Assembly: GCA_017311185.1 (NCBI GenBank)
Contig: JAESUZ010000760.1
Coordinates: 434,001-498,000 of the forward strand
DNA: 64,000 nt
Direction: 5' to 3'
Source: Proteles cristata cristata
Lineage: Eukaryota > Chordata > Mammalia > Carnivora > Hyaenidae
Below are positions 10,613 to 22,471 of the stretch, piece by piece. Under the pieces are notes generated by a model, which made no database searches, had not been told where the DNA came from, and worked only from the letters and a program-made list of their open reading frames with translations. Made by a program: the position numbers and the translations under genes. Position 1 is the first letter of the stretch. Each line of letters starts with the position of its first letter.

Positions 10613-12418
10613 TATCAGTCTCCTGGCCCTGTCACCAGCTCATGCTCTCTGTCTGTGACCAGCAGTTTGTCCTTTTTGCTTGTTTGCATTTAGTCTCATT
10701 TTTAAAAATTTCCTGATAATTCAAACCGCAATCCTTTGAAAAGATTTCCTCAATCCAATAAAGCACCAAGTATAATTTTATAACAATAGTACTCTTCTTG
10801 AATATATGATTTGTTTTATTTCTATTCAAATAAAAACTTAATTCAATTGTAAATTAGCATGGAATCTTCTTCAAAATTAGACTGCTTTTAAATGCAAGTT
10901 GTAGAACATAAAAATATCATGTAGTAAGTTGTGTGTCAGTAGTATTTTTCTGACATTTGTCTCTGTTTTCAAAATTCATTGTAAAACATTTGTTTTTTAA
11001 AAATTCACAATCCCCCTTAACTAATCTTAAAATAAATCATAAGTTCTCACAGCCTTTCTACCCAAAAATAATGCTTAAGTTCTTACCATTGTGAGGAAGG
11101 ATGAGATGAGAACTTCACCAGGTCAATGGTGTATATTTGATTTCAACTTTGTTTTCTAAATCACATATTAAAAAAGATTTTTAGAATGTTTTAAAGTCAA
11201 GTATTATTAGTTTTAAAAATATATGCCTTTGAACATAAGTTCTTTGGCCTTAGGGCATTAATGTTAAAGAGCCAATGATAACCATTCTCTCCATTACCCG
11301 TAGCCTCTCCTCCACCTGCTACAGGGTCCTCCCTCACTCAGGTGGTGTGAGGACAACAGCTGTCGCACAATAATGCAATTTCTTTTATCCTTACAGTTTC
11401 CTTCACTCTTCATTCTCATGACCCTACTCATGATTTTTGAAGCATCACATTACATTTTATTTCTCACTCAGTGTGCATCTGAAACTCTTGCAACTTTTCT
11501 GTTTGTTTTATAGAGAGTATGTCACAGGATTTGAGGTTAAAACATGTATCTTTTTGCATTTACCCCTGGTGTCAACTGCACACCCAAAACATGCATAAAC
11601 TGTGTAAATGCAATCAGCTTGTAGGATGGCAGTCCAGTCAGCCTCCTATATCCCCTTTGTCATCCTCCACATCAAGTGTGGGGGCACATCCTGCTAATGG
11701 CAGCTCTCATCAACTTCCATTGTTTCACTTCTCAATGGGAGACAGTCTTTCCACTGACATTTTCTTTATGTGCTCTTTTCTTTCTCACTTCCTATGCCTT
11801 CTTTTTGTCCTTTTATATTTTTTCTCTCCCTCAAGTAGGAATTCATTGAGATTTTATTGCAGCAATCATCATAGGACCAAATAAAAACCTGTGTATTTTA
11901 TGTCTGTTTTATTAAGGGAATCAAATGTAAGAAAATAATATATCTCCATATATATTTTTCATTCCCAGCCTGAATCTGCCTCATTTCTAATCCGAATTAT
12001 TTCTAATAAGGGGGAGAGTTTAAGCAGCACCAATCTTCTACAGCAGTGGGTATGTGGAAGGTACTGTGTGTGGGTTAAAGAGAGCCAGGAGGACACTTGA
12101 AATGACTGTCTAACCAAAAAGTGCCAACTTTGCTTATCTCCTCAACAAAGTAAATTTCCCCATGTTATAATGAGGTTATACAGAGTATGGACAAAAGCCT
12201 ACATGGGTCTCCTGAAGAGCATTTCTTAATATCTTAAATGTTGTAATGAAAGTTAAAGCAATGAATCATCTGTGACAGGAGACAATGTGAAATGGGAATT
12301 TTCATATTCTGGTAATGAATTGCCATTGTTCTGCTTCTCAACCAGAGACTTAACAAAATGACACTCCTGTTAAGCCATCAAGAGGCCAACATCCTGCTTT
12401 AAACCTTTTCACTGGTTA
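10613..12418. other. No gene or repeat recognised
   Basis: AT-rich DNA. The open frame at 11519-11884 (121 codons) is serine- and leucine-rich and shows no domain I recognise. Its upstream context gives no support, so it is not called as a gene. Confidence 0.45.
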
Positions 12419-12436
12419 AAGGTAATGAATTTGTTA

Positions 12437-12669
12437 GGGGTGCGTGCATGGCTCAGTTGGTTAAATATCCAACTTCTGCTTAGGCCATGATCTCATGGTT
12501 CATGGATTCAAGGTTAATGGGTTCAAGCCCTGCGTCGAGCTCTGTGCTGATAGCTCAGAGCCTGGAGCCTGCTGCAGATTCTGTCTCTCCCTCTCTCTCT
12601 CTGCTCCTTTGCCACTTGCACTCTGTCTCTATCTCTTCCAAAAATAAATAAACATTAAAAAAACTTTTT
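12437..12669 (+). mobile_element. Carnivore tRNA-Lys SINE, sense, with internal head duplication
   Basis: An 18-base perfect target duplication AAGGTAATGAATTTGTTA (12419-12436 and 12670-12687) brackets a full SINE. Within it the stretch before the B box is partly repeated (CATGGATTCAAGGTTAATGG then GTTCAAGCCC), so this copy is slightly longer than its relatives. The tail is AAATAAATAAACATTAAAAA. Confidence 0.96.
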
Positions 12670-12689
12670 AAGGTAATGAATTTGTTAAC

Positions 12690-13587
12690 CTTTCCATGAT
12701 CCGAGCCCCAGCCCTGATATGATGACAGGTTTGTTGTAATTCTAACTTTGACTTGTGTTTATATGGAAGTCATCCTCCAGTCCAGAGAGTAATGCCACAG
12801 AACTCAATGGAAGTGACTTTCTTCAAGGCAATGTGTCCCTGTACCCTCTAACTCAGTGCTACCCTAGACTTTTCATGTCCACATGAAATAGTGTAATTAT
12901 CAACTGTGATAACTTCTTTCTAACTATTTACCAGGTTCAAAATAGATCCCTCCCCTCATGCTTGTTTCCCTGATTCTTATTTTTTCCAGTCTTCCTTCCC
13001 TCCCAATCTTCTCTCCACCTTCCTTTCCTCACCTTTCCTTCCTTTCTTGGCCCAGGGGCACTCTTGGGGGGAACAGTGTTAATTTAACAGCTATTGGTCT
13101 GTTTCCTCTAACAGCAGCTGGGGGGCATCCAAAGGTGAAGCCCAGTTTGGCAGATTTCAGTTTATGGTGTTAGTCAGAGCTCTCGCCTGGCTTCTCAGAC
13201 CCATGTGGAAGCCCTGAGGTGGGCACCACTTGCCTTGGACTGGCTCCCTAGTTCAGTCCTCCATTTGGAGTGGTTTTAGAGCCCCAAAGGCTTTGCTTTT
13301 GTTGATTTGCCGCTGGCGGCAAGCAAAGCATTGCATTGCCCTCTATTTTCCCTTTATTTCTTTTGAAGGACCAATTTTTATGGTACTTGTCTTGATTGTT
13401 TTCATAGTGTTCAAATCTGTAGTTATATAGGGAAAGGAAAATAATGTTCTCAACACTAATTGCCAACAAATATTGCATCAAATTGTCATGAAAGAGCCCT
13501 TGTTTAACAAAAGGACTTGTGAAGATGGAAGAAATGCTTTGCAGGTAGTGTTGAATATTGCGTGAAACATAGAATCATGGACTGAAA
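12690..13587. other. No gene or repeat recognised
   Basis: Mixed-composition DNA with a TC-rich stretch at about 12985-13055. Opposed open frames at 13230-13430 and 13248-13481 overlap on the two strands and look like chance frames. Confidence 0.45.
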
Positions 13588-13770
13588 ATCTTATTGACTG
13601 TGAGATATTTGGCAAATCACTTACAGTCTTTAAGCCTCAACTTTCTCATTCACAAAGTAGAGCTAATAATGCCTATTTATATCACAGAATTATTGGTAGA
13701 ATTAAATTACACAGTGGTTGTAAAGAACTTGGGATATGTCAAAAACTCAATATATTTAAGCCACTATTTG
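13588..13770 (+). mobile_element. MIR SINE, sense
   Basis: TTTGGCAAATCACTTACAGTC, TTTCTCATTCACAAAGTAG, AGCTAATAATGCCTATTTAT and GGTAGAATTAAATTACACAG follow the order of the sense MIR core and 3' half. Confidence 0.8.
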
Positions 13771-13824
13771 AAAATATCATTTCTTCCTTGCTTTCTACAT
13801 CCTTGCCTTTCTTCTGTTCCCTGC

Positions 13825-13990
13825 TCTAAATAGTGTGTGCAAGGTACCATGTTAGGTTCTATGGACAAGACAAAGAAATGATATTTCTCCATCCAATTAG
13901 TTCATAGTCTACTAGGGGAAATAAGACAACAGTAAACATGGTTGAACAAGACAGAATGAAAGGCTGCAAGTGTCATAAGACAATTCTAGA
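13825..13990 (+). mobile_element. Ancient interspersed repeat, family not named
   Basis: The pattern GCAAGGTACCATGTTAGGTTC, ATGGACAAGACAAAGAAATG, then TTCATAGTCTACTAGGGGAA is the worn form of a dispersed mammalian repeat, in which a 'next to total, accumulated loss' phrase is followed by a tail of ACAGTAAACA. Similar pieces lie at 18645-18770 and 19960-20075. I cannot assign the family by eye. Confidence 0.45.
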
Positions 13991-14482
13991 CAAGGGCCCA
14001 TTCAGTGGAAAGTTCTACAGAAGCTAACAAGGCAATCAAGAAGGACTATCTCTTTACCATTTCTCTCTTTTATAGCAGGAATAGCTGACAATAACAAACT
14101 GGAAGCTAAATAACATCTCTATGCTGAGCAACTTTATAAGCCAGTTGGTTTGTTAAAGTTCTTATTTCCTTAGTTTTAAAATATTCTTGCTCAACGGGTC
14201 TTCCTCAAAGTGAAGTATTTTCACTACTTGGACTTTCTGGGTGTGTTAGATAAGCTACTGTTGATTTCATCTAAATCCAATTACATAATAATAGTATCTC
14301 TCTTTAAATGCCTCTTAAAATAGCAAGAATACACAATGTCCTAATTCCTCCTATTCATCTCTTTTATTCAAGCTGTACTTTCTTTTCCAGTATTATTTGA
14401 AACCTAAAGTGGGTGTATATTTCCTTCTAATTTTTGCTTACATAGAAGCTCTTTCTTTTGATTTGTTTAAATCAGGCTTGTG

Positions 14483-14625
14483 GGGGCGCCTGGGTGGCTC
14501 AGTTGGTTAAGTGGCCGAATTTGGCTCAGGTCATGATATCACAGTTTGTGGGTTCAAGCCCTGCATGGGGCTCTGTGCTGACAGCCAGCCCAGAGCCTGG
14601 AGGCTGTTTCAGATTCTGTGTGTGT

Positions 14626-14662
<37 letters not shown>

Positions 14663-14738
14663 TCCCCTGCTCTCTCTCTCTCTCTCTCTCTCAGAAATAA
14701 ATAAAACATTAAAGAAAATTTAAAAATAAATAAATAAT
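14483..14738 (+). mobile_element. Carnivore tRNA-Lys SINE, sense, with expanded (TC)n
   Basis: The head is GGGGCGCCTGGGTGGCTCAG and the B-box region GGGTTCAAGCCCTGC. The body carries two (TC)n expansions (about 14630-14658 and 14671-14693) and the tail is AAATAAATAAATAATAAA. Target duplication AAATCAGGCTTGTG (14469-14482) against AAATCAGGCTTATG (14739-14752). Confidence 0.96.
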
Positions 14739-14752
14739 AAATCAGGCTTATG

Positions 14753-16177
14753 TCTGTAGAATTCATAGCTATCTTTCATGATAAGACACGGTGCAATATA
14801 GCCTCTCTTTATATTATTGTCAACTGTCACTTAATTTGGTCAAATAGCCATGAAGAAAATAAAATTTTCATTAAGCGTCTAAAAATCTATAATGGACAAT
14901 TCTTAGATCACAAGATTTGAGCTTAAAGACCATGAATGTAGTGAAATAGGTGTATAAGCCAGAGAGACCTATGACCAGATATAATTTTGTCTTTTGACAG
15001 AAGATACTCTCAGGCAAGTTCATTTGTCCTTCCAATCGGCACATATTAAGAGTTAACTGTGAACTAGGCACTGTTCTGAGGAATACATAGTTTTCCTGAC
15101 CTCTCCTATGCTCAGTTTATGAACCTGTTATGACCACTTTACTAATCCATTAAAATGGGACAACACAGGGTTCAGAAGATAGGTCCCACCTGAAATTGCA
15201 AGGTTCCCTGGAATAGCTCTGTAGAAACTGAAGTTAATGTCAAATTTACTACATAAATACAACCTATGGATACAATGTGGGGCAACTAACAACCACATTT
15301 TAAAAACAATACCCTATATATTCTATTTCTTTCTTAACACAAAAGTATTTAAATAGCAATAATTTATGGTTCCATAGCAAGAGTGGCATCCAGGTCCATG
15401 AGCAGAACTTAACCTTACAGTAAAAAGTGTTTTATAATTGATTTCACAACAGCAGAATTTCTCCCAATGGTGACTATCATTATCAAAACACTCTGGCAAA
15501 ATCTGCGATAAAACAATAATAATAACTGGTGAAGCTGTTAAAAAAATGGGGGAAATCTGCGGAGAGAAGAAGGGTGTATATTTTACATCAGCCCAGGAAT
15601 ATCAGAAGATCTACAACAAAGAAATGCAATGGACATGGAACTCTTGGTAGCTCCCTGCAGGCAGTCCTTGCTTTCAGAAGCCAATTTATAAAATTCCCAA
15701 TTGATGCAATGGTGATTATCCAAACTAAAAAAGCATTAACCTAGGGTCTCTTTACACAGCCAGCTTCCCTAAGGCATTTCAGATAAAGCTTGACTTACAC
15801 CTGACTTTTCAGAATAAGAGTGTAAAATGAAATAAACCTGCAGTTAACTTAGTCTCCACAATTCAATTTGAAAAAATATTTAGTTTTCAGATGCACTAAA
15901 GGAGAAGCTCATATTGGTCAGCTACCAGTGCATTGATCTTGAAGGCACTAACACAGAATGCCATCAATATTGTGTCTGCCTCATTTCAGGGGAATGATAA
16001 GACATAATGGATATAATGGGTGGGAGTATGACATGACCTCATCTTTAGGGCTTTCCACAAGGAGTGAGCCAAAGTTCTGGAAGGAGGACTCCTATTCCCT
16101 TTCAACTCATTGTTTCTGAGGAGGCTTCCTGGTCAGTCAATTATGAAGCTTCTGATCTATTCAGAAAAGGTAAAACA
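14753..16177. other. No gene or repeat recognised
   Basis: AT-rich DNA. 15010-15085 has a weak resemblance to the unnamed ancient repeat seen at 13825. No supported coding region. Confidence 0.45.
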
Positions 16178-16248
16178 AATTATATATATTATATGTATAC
16201 ATATATAAAGTATATATATATTAGCTTATATATATATATATAAGCTCA
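16178..16248. repeat. AT-rich alternating tract with a perfect 24-bp palindrome
   Basis: Alternating TA blocks are broken by GTATAC. The segment 16223-16246 is its own reverse complement (AGCTTATA at one end, TATAAGCT at the other). Confidence 0.95.
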
Positions 16249-16729
16249 AAGAGCATAAAAAAGCCAAGTGAGGCTGATGGCAAACCAGCCTGACTTCATT
16301 AAAGAGACATCTGTTCAAAGGGCTCAGTATCTCAGCATTGGAGTCTAGGGCACAAAGCGCATAAATGTTAGTAATTTTCACACTATTCATCTGTTGTTAT
16401 AACATCCCTTGTGGTTTAAAAGGCAGCTTATCCTAGAACTAGACAATCTTGTCCTCTACAGTTTCCTTGGCCTGGGCACGGACAATATTTACAGAATAAC
16501 ATCTGAGGCAGAAATGGTTTCGGGTGAACTTGGACAGACAGGGTGGAGACAGGCACAAAGTGGTGAATGGGAGGCTCCATTGCCTGTTGGAATCTCTATC
16601 CTTTCATGAGGAGGTATTTCATTTTCTACTGAAGATATGCAGTTTTTCCTGGTGACAACCACTAGATTATCAGTTAAGTCACCATTTCAGTTTGCATTCC
16701 CACCAACAGTACATTGTGACTGTGTACCC

Positions 16730-17330
16730 TGTGACAGGACTACCCTATGACCCAGCAATAGCACTGCTAGAAATTTACCCAAGGGATACAGGAGTGATGA
16801 TGCATAGGGGCACATGTACCCCAATGTTTATACCAGCACTTTCAACAATAGCCAAATTATGGAAAGAGCCTAATTGTCCATTAACCAATGAATGGACAGA
16901 GAAAATGTGGTTTATATATACAATGGAATACTACTTGGCAATGAGAAAGAATGAAATCTTGCCATTTGCAGCAACATGGATGGAACTGAAGGTTATTATG
17001 CTAAGTGAAATAAGTCAGTCAGAGAAAAACAGACCCCATATGTTTTCACTCATATGCGGATCTTGAGAAACTTAACAGAAGACCATGGGGGAGGAGAAGG
17101 GGAAAAAAGAAGTAACAAACAGTGAGGGAAAGAGGCAAACCATAAGAGACTCTTAAATACAAAGAACAAGCTGAGGGTTGATGGGGCTGGGGGAGAGGGA
17201 AATACGGGTGATGGGTATTGAGGAGGACACTTGTTGGGATGAGCACTGGGTATAGTACGGAAGCCAAGTTGACAATAAATTGTTTAAAATAAAAAATAAT
17301 AAAAAAATAAAAACAAAAATAAAATACATC
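16730..17330 (+). mobile_element. Carnivore L1 3' end, sense, 5'-truncated
   Basis: It starts near GACTACCCTATGACCCAGCA, runs through the ORF2 tail to the stop at 17064-17066, then the 3' UTR (AGGCAAACCATAAGAGACTC, CACTTGTTGGGATGAGCACT, TTGACAATAAATTG) and an A-rich tail. Just upstream, TTTGCATTCCCACCAACAGT (16691-16710) matches L1 ORF2 in the opposite orientation, which suggests a small 5' inversion. Confidence 0.92.
16737..17066 (+). pseudogene. L1 ORF2 C-terminal fragment
   Basis: About 110 codons remain open from the YDPAIALL motif to the natural ORF2 stop. The fragment lacks the endonuclease and reverse transcriptase domains, which lie upstream in a full L1 and were lost by 5' truncation. 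It cannot act in retrotransposition. Its open frame shows only that the insertion is not very old. An independent antisense copy of the same region is at 50019-50405. Confidence 0.85.
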
Positions 17331-17346
17331 CATACTCCCATTAAGA

Positions 17347-17392
17347 ATGAAAGAATGAATGAATCAATCAATCAATAAATCAATCAATCATG
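17347..17392. repeat. (GAAT)n/(CAAT)n tetranucleotide repeat
   Basis: AATGAATGAATCAATCAATC and following imperfect units run directly after the L1 A-rich tail. Probably seeded by the tail or by short flanking DNA. Confidence 0.92.
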
Positions 17393-18640
17393 ATTTCAGG
17401 GAAGCAATGGCTAATGCCATTTGTATCCAGTTAGCATAATTCCTTGCATCAATTTCAGTTTACTCAAATTGGAATAAAAATGGCTTTAGAAAGGAGCAAA
17501 TTTTCTTCAGAAATTATCTGAGAAAAATATCTACATGCCTCGACATGTTGGACATTTCCAATAAAAAATTGATTGCTAAAACGTTCAGAAGATAAAAATC
17601 TATCATGGAGTTAGTCACTAGGAAAAAATTGCAAACATTTGTCCTAGGTCTTTGGGGATCACAGTACAGTAGAGGATCTAGGACACACAAGGCAGCTGGG
17701 GACAAACTACAGGTACTGAAGGAGATCTCAATCCAGGCCAGCTTGCCTGGGCCATCAGCAGTTGATTCTAAAATCAGTGCTGCAGGCTAGCTGTGCAAGG
17801 CCTCACCAGAGGACAAACAGATCAGTGTTCCCTGTGATTGAAGTAGTTGGGCAGGCTTCTCAAAATCAGCAAGCTACTTCTGGAACTTGAGGAATAGAGC
17901 CTCTGATAGAGATGCAGAAATGTGGGCACTGGATTGGGGAATTAGCCTGAATATAAACATTGTATGATACAGAGTAAATAACGTTCACTGCCATAACACA
18001 CACACAAAAATTCCAATGCATTAGCACAGTAAACCTTTGTCACTCACGTCCCTTATGTAAACTGTCATGTAGGCAAGCGGCCCTCACCTATCTTGGAGTT
18101 ATGCCATTTGGAGCATGTAGACACCAAGTTCATCATTTAGGGGAGGAAAGGAGGAGTCATAGCAGCTTCAAATTTCCTTAACCTGGAGGTAACATGTCAC
18201 TCTGTTCACAGTCCACCCACCAAAACTAGTCACCAGCCTGGAGGGATGGTGAGTGTCAAGGAAGCACATGAATATCTGGGAACAACGACTGCCACAAGTT
18301 GGAATTAAAAAGTGAAATAGGTCTTGTTCTAATGAAGGATGGCAAGATATGAACACAAAAAGGTTGACTGAGTCTGAATATGTAGATCTTTTAATAGACC
18401 AGAAAGTTGGATTTCATCTTGTAAGCAGCTAAAATTAATTAGAGAGCATAATAATCCAACAGGCATAATAACTACATGAGGATAGTGTGACTGGGTGAAG
18501 CCTCCTGTACCAGGTTATAAAAGGTAAAAACAAAGAAGGTGACACAAGCAATTGCCTCTATTTGTTTCTTCAAGATGAGATTGTGTGTTTTCCTTTATTC
18601 CCTCCAGCGCTTTGCAGCAAACATCTGTGTGGGAGTATGT
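17393..18640. other. No gene or repeat recognised
   Basis: AT-rich DNA without a convincing repeat. Short frames at 17514-17790 overlap on both strands. No splice, promoter or domain evidence. Confidence 0.45.
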
Positions 18641-18644
18641 GTAT

Positions 18645-18772
18645 CTGTGTGAGTGCATGTACCATTCAATAAATATACATTGAGAACAAAATCCATGCCA
18701 GACATCGTTACATGCTTGGGATATACCAGTGAACAAAAGAAACAAAATCTTTGCCCTGTAGCAGTGAGAAGT
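18645..18772 (+). mobile_element. Ancient interspersed repeat, family not named
   Basis: CCATTCAATAAATATACATTG, CATGCCAGACATCGTTACATG, GGGATATACCAGTGAACAAAA and TCTTTGCCCTGTAGCAGTG follow a phrase order I know from many mammalian genomes. Related pieces are at 13825 and 19960. Confidence 0.5.
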
Positions 18773-18967
18773 TTTCTAATTTGTTTACATCCCTAAGCAT
18801 TGGCTTGACCAAGATACTACCCTCATGTACCTGCTACTGTAATGAGCAATTTACCACAAGTTCCTTTTGTGTACATGAAATAACTTTCTCCATTATAGGT
18901 AGCATGTGTACTTTTGAAACAAAGATTATTTGAAACAAAGAATATTGAGCAAAGAATAATAATTAGA

Positions 18968-19097
18968 TTATGGGTTCCTGGGTAGCTCAGCCATTTAAGT
19001 GTTCAACTCTTGCCTTCTGCTCAGGTCATGATCTTACAGTTCATGAGTTTGAGTCCTACATTGGGCTCTGCATTGACAGTATGGAGCCTATTTAGGA

Positions 19098-19177
<80 letters not shown>

Positions 19178-19238
19178 TTCTACCCTTTCAACAGCTGCAC
19201 TGTCTCTGTGTCTCTCAAAATAAATAAACATTAAAAAA
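18968..19238 (+). mobile_element. Carnivore tRNA-Lys SINE, sense, with long CT/CTTT expansion
   Basis: The head is GGGTTCCTGGGTAGCTCAG. The CT-rich body has grown into about 80 bases of (TC)n punctuated by TTTC (19100-19178). The tail is AAATAAATAAACATTAAAAA. Flanks TAATTAGATTA (18958-18968) and TAATTATATTA (about 19240-19250) are a likely target duplication. Confidence 0.93.
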
Positions 19239-19249
19239 TAATTATATTA

Positions 19250-19959
19250 GAAGACTATAATTAGATCAATAATCTTTGAAACACATATTGACCAGGTAGA
19301 GAAAAATAGTCTCCTTTATCCTTAAAAATCATGGTTAGATAAAAGCAGTCTCATAAAGACCATAGGACCAAATTTATAGCTTAATGAAGACAGATTTATT
19401 TTCTTGCTGCAACAAGGGAGGCACTTCAAAGCAGGCGTGCAATGGCTCTCATGAAACAAAGGAAGAGGCAGGGTTATTGTAGAGTTTAGGTAAAATTCAG
19501 GTGAAACAGAGTTTTGATTGGTTCAAAGCAAAGTAAGAACTTGATGTAAAGAGGATTACATCCTGTCTGGATGGCAAATTGGACTCAAGGTTCTATTTCC
19601 CTGGAAACTACACAAGTAAGATAACTTAGAGTGTTTTATTTTAAAACTCCTTATCTGTAATTCTGAATGTGTGGGATAGCACTTCAGTCTGTCTCAAAGT
19701 GACTCAGAAACTCTATGCAACATGGTTCTATTCTTATTGATACAGTTTTCAAACAGCCAGGTTTCTGATAATTCTATGATTTTAGGAAACAAAATACTTT
19801 CTTAGCACTATATCCATATGTTAATCAACAAAATCAGTTTTTGCAGGTTCCTGGTTTCCTCATTTCTTTCCACCTTCATTAGACTTATATAGAATTACCT
19901 TCTAAGTGGCAGTGGGGAATAATAATCTTTACCCTCTTCCTCCATCCAGTATCTTAGAT
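19250..19959. other. Unassigned; possible worn LTR
   Basis: 19340-19880 has stretches (GACAGATTTATTTTCTTGC, TTTTGATTGGTTCAAAGC) of the kind seen in old antisense mammalian LTRs, but I could not match a family or find TG/CA ends with a target duplication. Confidence 0.3.
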
Positions 19960-20080
19960 GTTTATTGAATGCCTACTATAAACTAAATTTATACTATAAA
20001 CAATAAAAAAAGAATGAAGCAAAAAACCCCAAATAAACAAAACTGGTCCCTGCCTTCAAGGAGCATCTCCTCACTTCACA
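19960..20080 (+). mobile_element. Ancient interspersed repeat, family not named
   Basis: TTTATTGAATGCCTACTATAA, then AAACAAAACTGGTCCCTGCC and TTCAAGGAGCATCTCC. Same phrase order as at 18645 and 13825. The middle has lost some sequence. Confidence 0.45.
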
Positions 20081-21246
20081 TAAAAATGATAAGTGGATCA
20101 CACACAGGACACCCTTTAGAGGATTTCTTTAAGCTCTATACCTTTTTTTCTCCTGAATGACAGAAGTAAATGACCAAGTGAATAACTTATCAAAGTTGCT
20201 ACAAGCAAGGATCCTAAAACCATAAGTGTTGTCCTCACATTCGTCCTGCTCTGCATGACCAGTTATCATGAAACTGAAGATACACAGGACCGGAAAACAG
20301 CCTGAGCATCACAGGAAGGGAAGTTATTTCTCAACAGTGGAAGGGCATCTCTCTTTACCATCATTTATCTAATTACTAATCATCTTTCATGTCTCCTCCA
20401 TACTCTCAGTTTCTCTGCCAATCCCCCCCTAACTGCCAGAGGCCACACCAATTCCTCGCCTCTATAAGTTGCTTTTGTAGTTGGAAGCAACAAACCAGTG
20501 GTAAACTCGTTGTCCCCTATGTTGCTACATAGAAAGTTCCTAAGAAGTATAGTAGAATAATCTTCTCACGAATATGATACCACATAAGTCATGGACACTG
20601 TGCAAAGTGGATCAGCTATAACTGCTGTTCACTTTTCTGTTTCAAGACACTAGGTAAGGAAGATTCAATGTAAATCCGGTGAACAGACAGATGGACAGAG
20701 AGAAGTAATTCACTGCAGTTTGTGATAAGTAACTTCATGGCCCTTTTGTCAGATTATATTTTTTAAAGTGGCAATAAATTGCAGTTTATGTACTTAAAAT
20801 TATTTCAAAGTCACTGATCCAGGTAGAATCCTAGATTCCTGATGTTTGAAGGGAAACCTAAATTTCACTCTTTACTCAAGAAGGGTAATGAATGGTCTCT
20901 TTGAGAAAACATAGCTAATAGGCATAAATATATGGCAAGACTGAGATGACTCAATCCTTAAAAAAGGAAACAAGAAGAAGGTTTTAGGGAGATTTGTCCT
21001 TTATACAAATAATTAACAAATTCAACCTAATCTTTTTGGTTGAGTTAATGGAATATAAGTTAGGGTATCAACAGAATAGGTGATATCAGAATATGGATAT
21101 GGAGCATTTTAGTAAGGAGAATAAATAACAAAGAGAAGTAATTGGGGTAATAACTAATGTTGCTGAATCTCAGACTTGGCTATTAAAAATTAGCTTTCAG
21201 ATTACTTCCAGTATCATATCAATTGGTAATAAGGGCAATCACTTTT
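20081..21246. other. No gene or repeat recognised
   Basis: AT-rich DNA, no supported coding region or repeat. Confidence 0.45.
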
Positions 21247-21441
21247 TTCAAAGCTTATTTATTTTTGAGAAACAGAGAGAGCAGAGGTGGGACAGAGAGG
21301 GAGAGAGACACAGAATCCAAAGCAGGTTCCAGGCTCCAAACTGTCAGCAGAGCCCAACGCGAGGTTTGAACCCACAAGCCACAAGCCCATAACCTTAGCT
21401 GAAGTCAGATGCTGAACTGATGGAGCCACCCAGGCAGCCCT
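21247..21441 (-). mobile_element. Carnivore tRNA-Lys SINE, antisense
   Basis: The antisense tail TTATTTATTTTTGAGAAACAG is followed by a GA-rich body, then GGTTTGAACCCACAAGCC and the end CCACCCAGGCAGCCC. Flanks GCAATCACTTTT (21236-21247) and TCAATTACTTTT (21445-21456) form an imperfect target duplication. Confidence 0.92.
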
Positions 21442-22206
21442 CGTCAATTACTTTTAATAGTAGGGTTTATCTTTTCCCTTTTGGGTGCCTTGGGAACATG
21501 CCATATAAGTGCTGACTGATGGAAACATTAGTTCTACCTGACTCTCTTGATTGCCATTTTCCCCTGAGTTTGCTATGAGCTCCATGGACTTGCTGAATAA
21601 TAAATGAAAAGATGTTACGCGATTCTGTCTCTCTCAGAAAAACACATTTGGAGTCAGTCCCCTGAATGACTAGGAAAAGGAAGAGCACACCGGTGCCCTT
21701 AAGTCTAGGCCAAAGTGAGCTAATTCCTATCACATTCACCAACTTCACAAGTGAAAGACATTGTATGATTCAAAGCCCAACACAGACACACAGCTGAGCA
21801 CAGTGTGTGTGCAACACTGCGTGGGCAGCCTTCCCTTCCTCTCCAGCATCTCCCAGTGTTGCTCCTTCTCACCTCTTACCTCCATTCCTGGGGTTTGACA
21901 GCTACTTCTTCCATGAAGCTTACATGTAATATGGTTCTTGGACATTGAATCCCAAGTCTCTTACAACTAAAACAGTTAGTGGCATCCACAGGTCCCACAT
22001 GTTGTTTTGAACCTTTCCTGTAGTTTCTATGTTTTTTTCCATTGTTAGTTGCATCTGTGTTCTTCCCTCCAGGCTTCTCAAGAGAAGTGTTTGTACGTGT
22101 CATTCACTGTGATATCATCTGTAATGCCAGTCAAAGTGCCCTATGAAATAAACTGAATAAATGCTTACTAGATTTAATCAATAATGCCAGGAATCCATGC
22201 CGTTTT
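21442..22206. other. No gene or repeat recognised
   Basis: Slightly less AT-rich. Overlapping minus-strand frames (21467-22103) have no domain I recognise and no supporting signals. Confidence 0.45.
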
Positions 22207-22219
22207 AAAAGTCAACTGA

Positions 22220-22458
22220 GGGGCGCCTGGGTGGCTTAGTCGGTTAAGCGTCCGACTTTCGCTTAGGTCATGATCTCACAGTTCGTGGGTTCGAGCCCCG
22301 CGTCGGGCTCTGTGCTGCCAGCTCAGAGCCTGGAGCCTGTTTCAGTCTGTGACTCCCTCTCTCTCTGACCCTCCCCTGCTCACGCTGTCTCTCTCTCTCT
22401 CTAAAAATAAATAAAACATTAAAAAAAAAAAATTAAAAAAAAATAATAATAAATAAAT
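22220..22458 (+). mobile_element. Young carnivore tRNA-Lys SINE (CTTAGTCGG variant), sense
   Basis: Near-consensus head (GGGGCGCCTGGGTGGCTTAG), intact B box GGTTCGAGCCC (22288-22298), body with TTTCAGTCTGTGACTCCCTC, and an A-rich tail. Perfect target duplication AAAAGTCAACTGA (22207-22219 and 22459-22471). The low divergence marks it as one of the youngest insertions here. It belongs to the subgroup also seen at 31033, 48714 and 59262. Confidence 0.97.
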
Positions 22459-22471
22459 AAAAGTCAACTGA

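Noticed and set aside
11519..11884. 121-codon + strand frame
   Set aside because: Serine/leucine-rich, no recognised motif. A frame of this length is expected by chance in 64 kb on six frames.
16409..16609. 66-codon frame before the L1
   Set aside because: No domain, no conserved context. Chance frame.
22250..22310. tRNA-Lys-like sequence with intact box B
   Set aside because: It is the head of a SINE, as the CT-rich body, tail and target duplication show. Not a tRNA gene. The same applies to 48750, 59300 and 62230.
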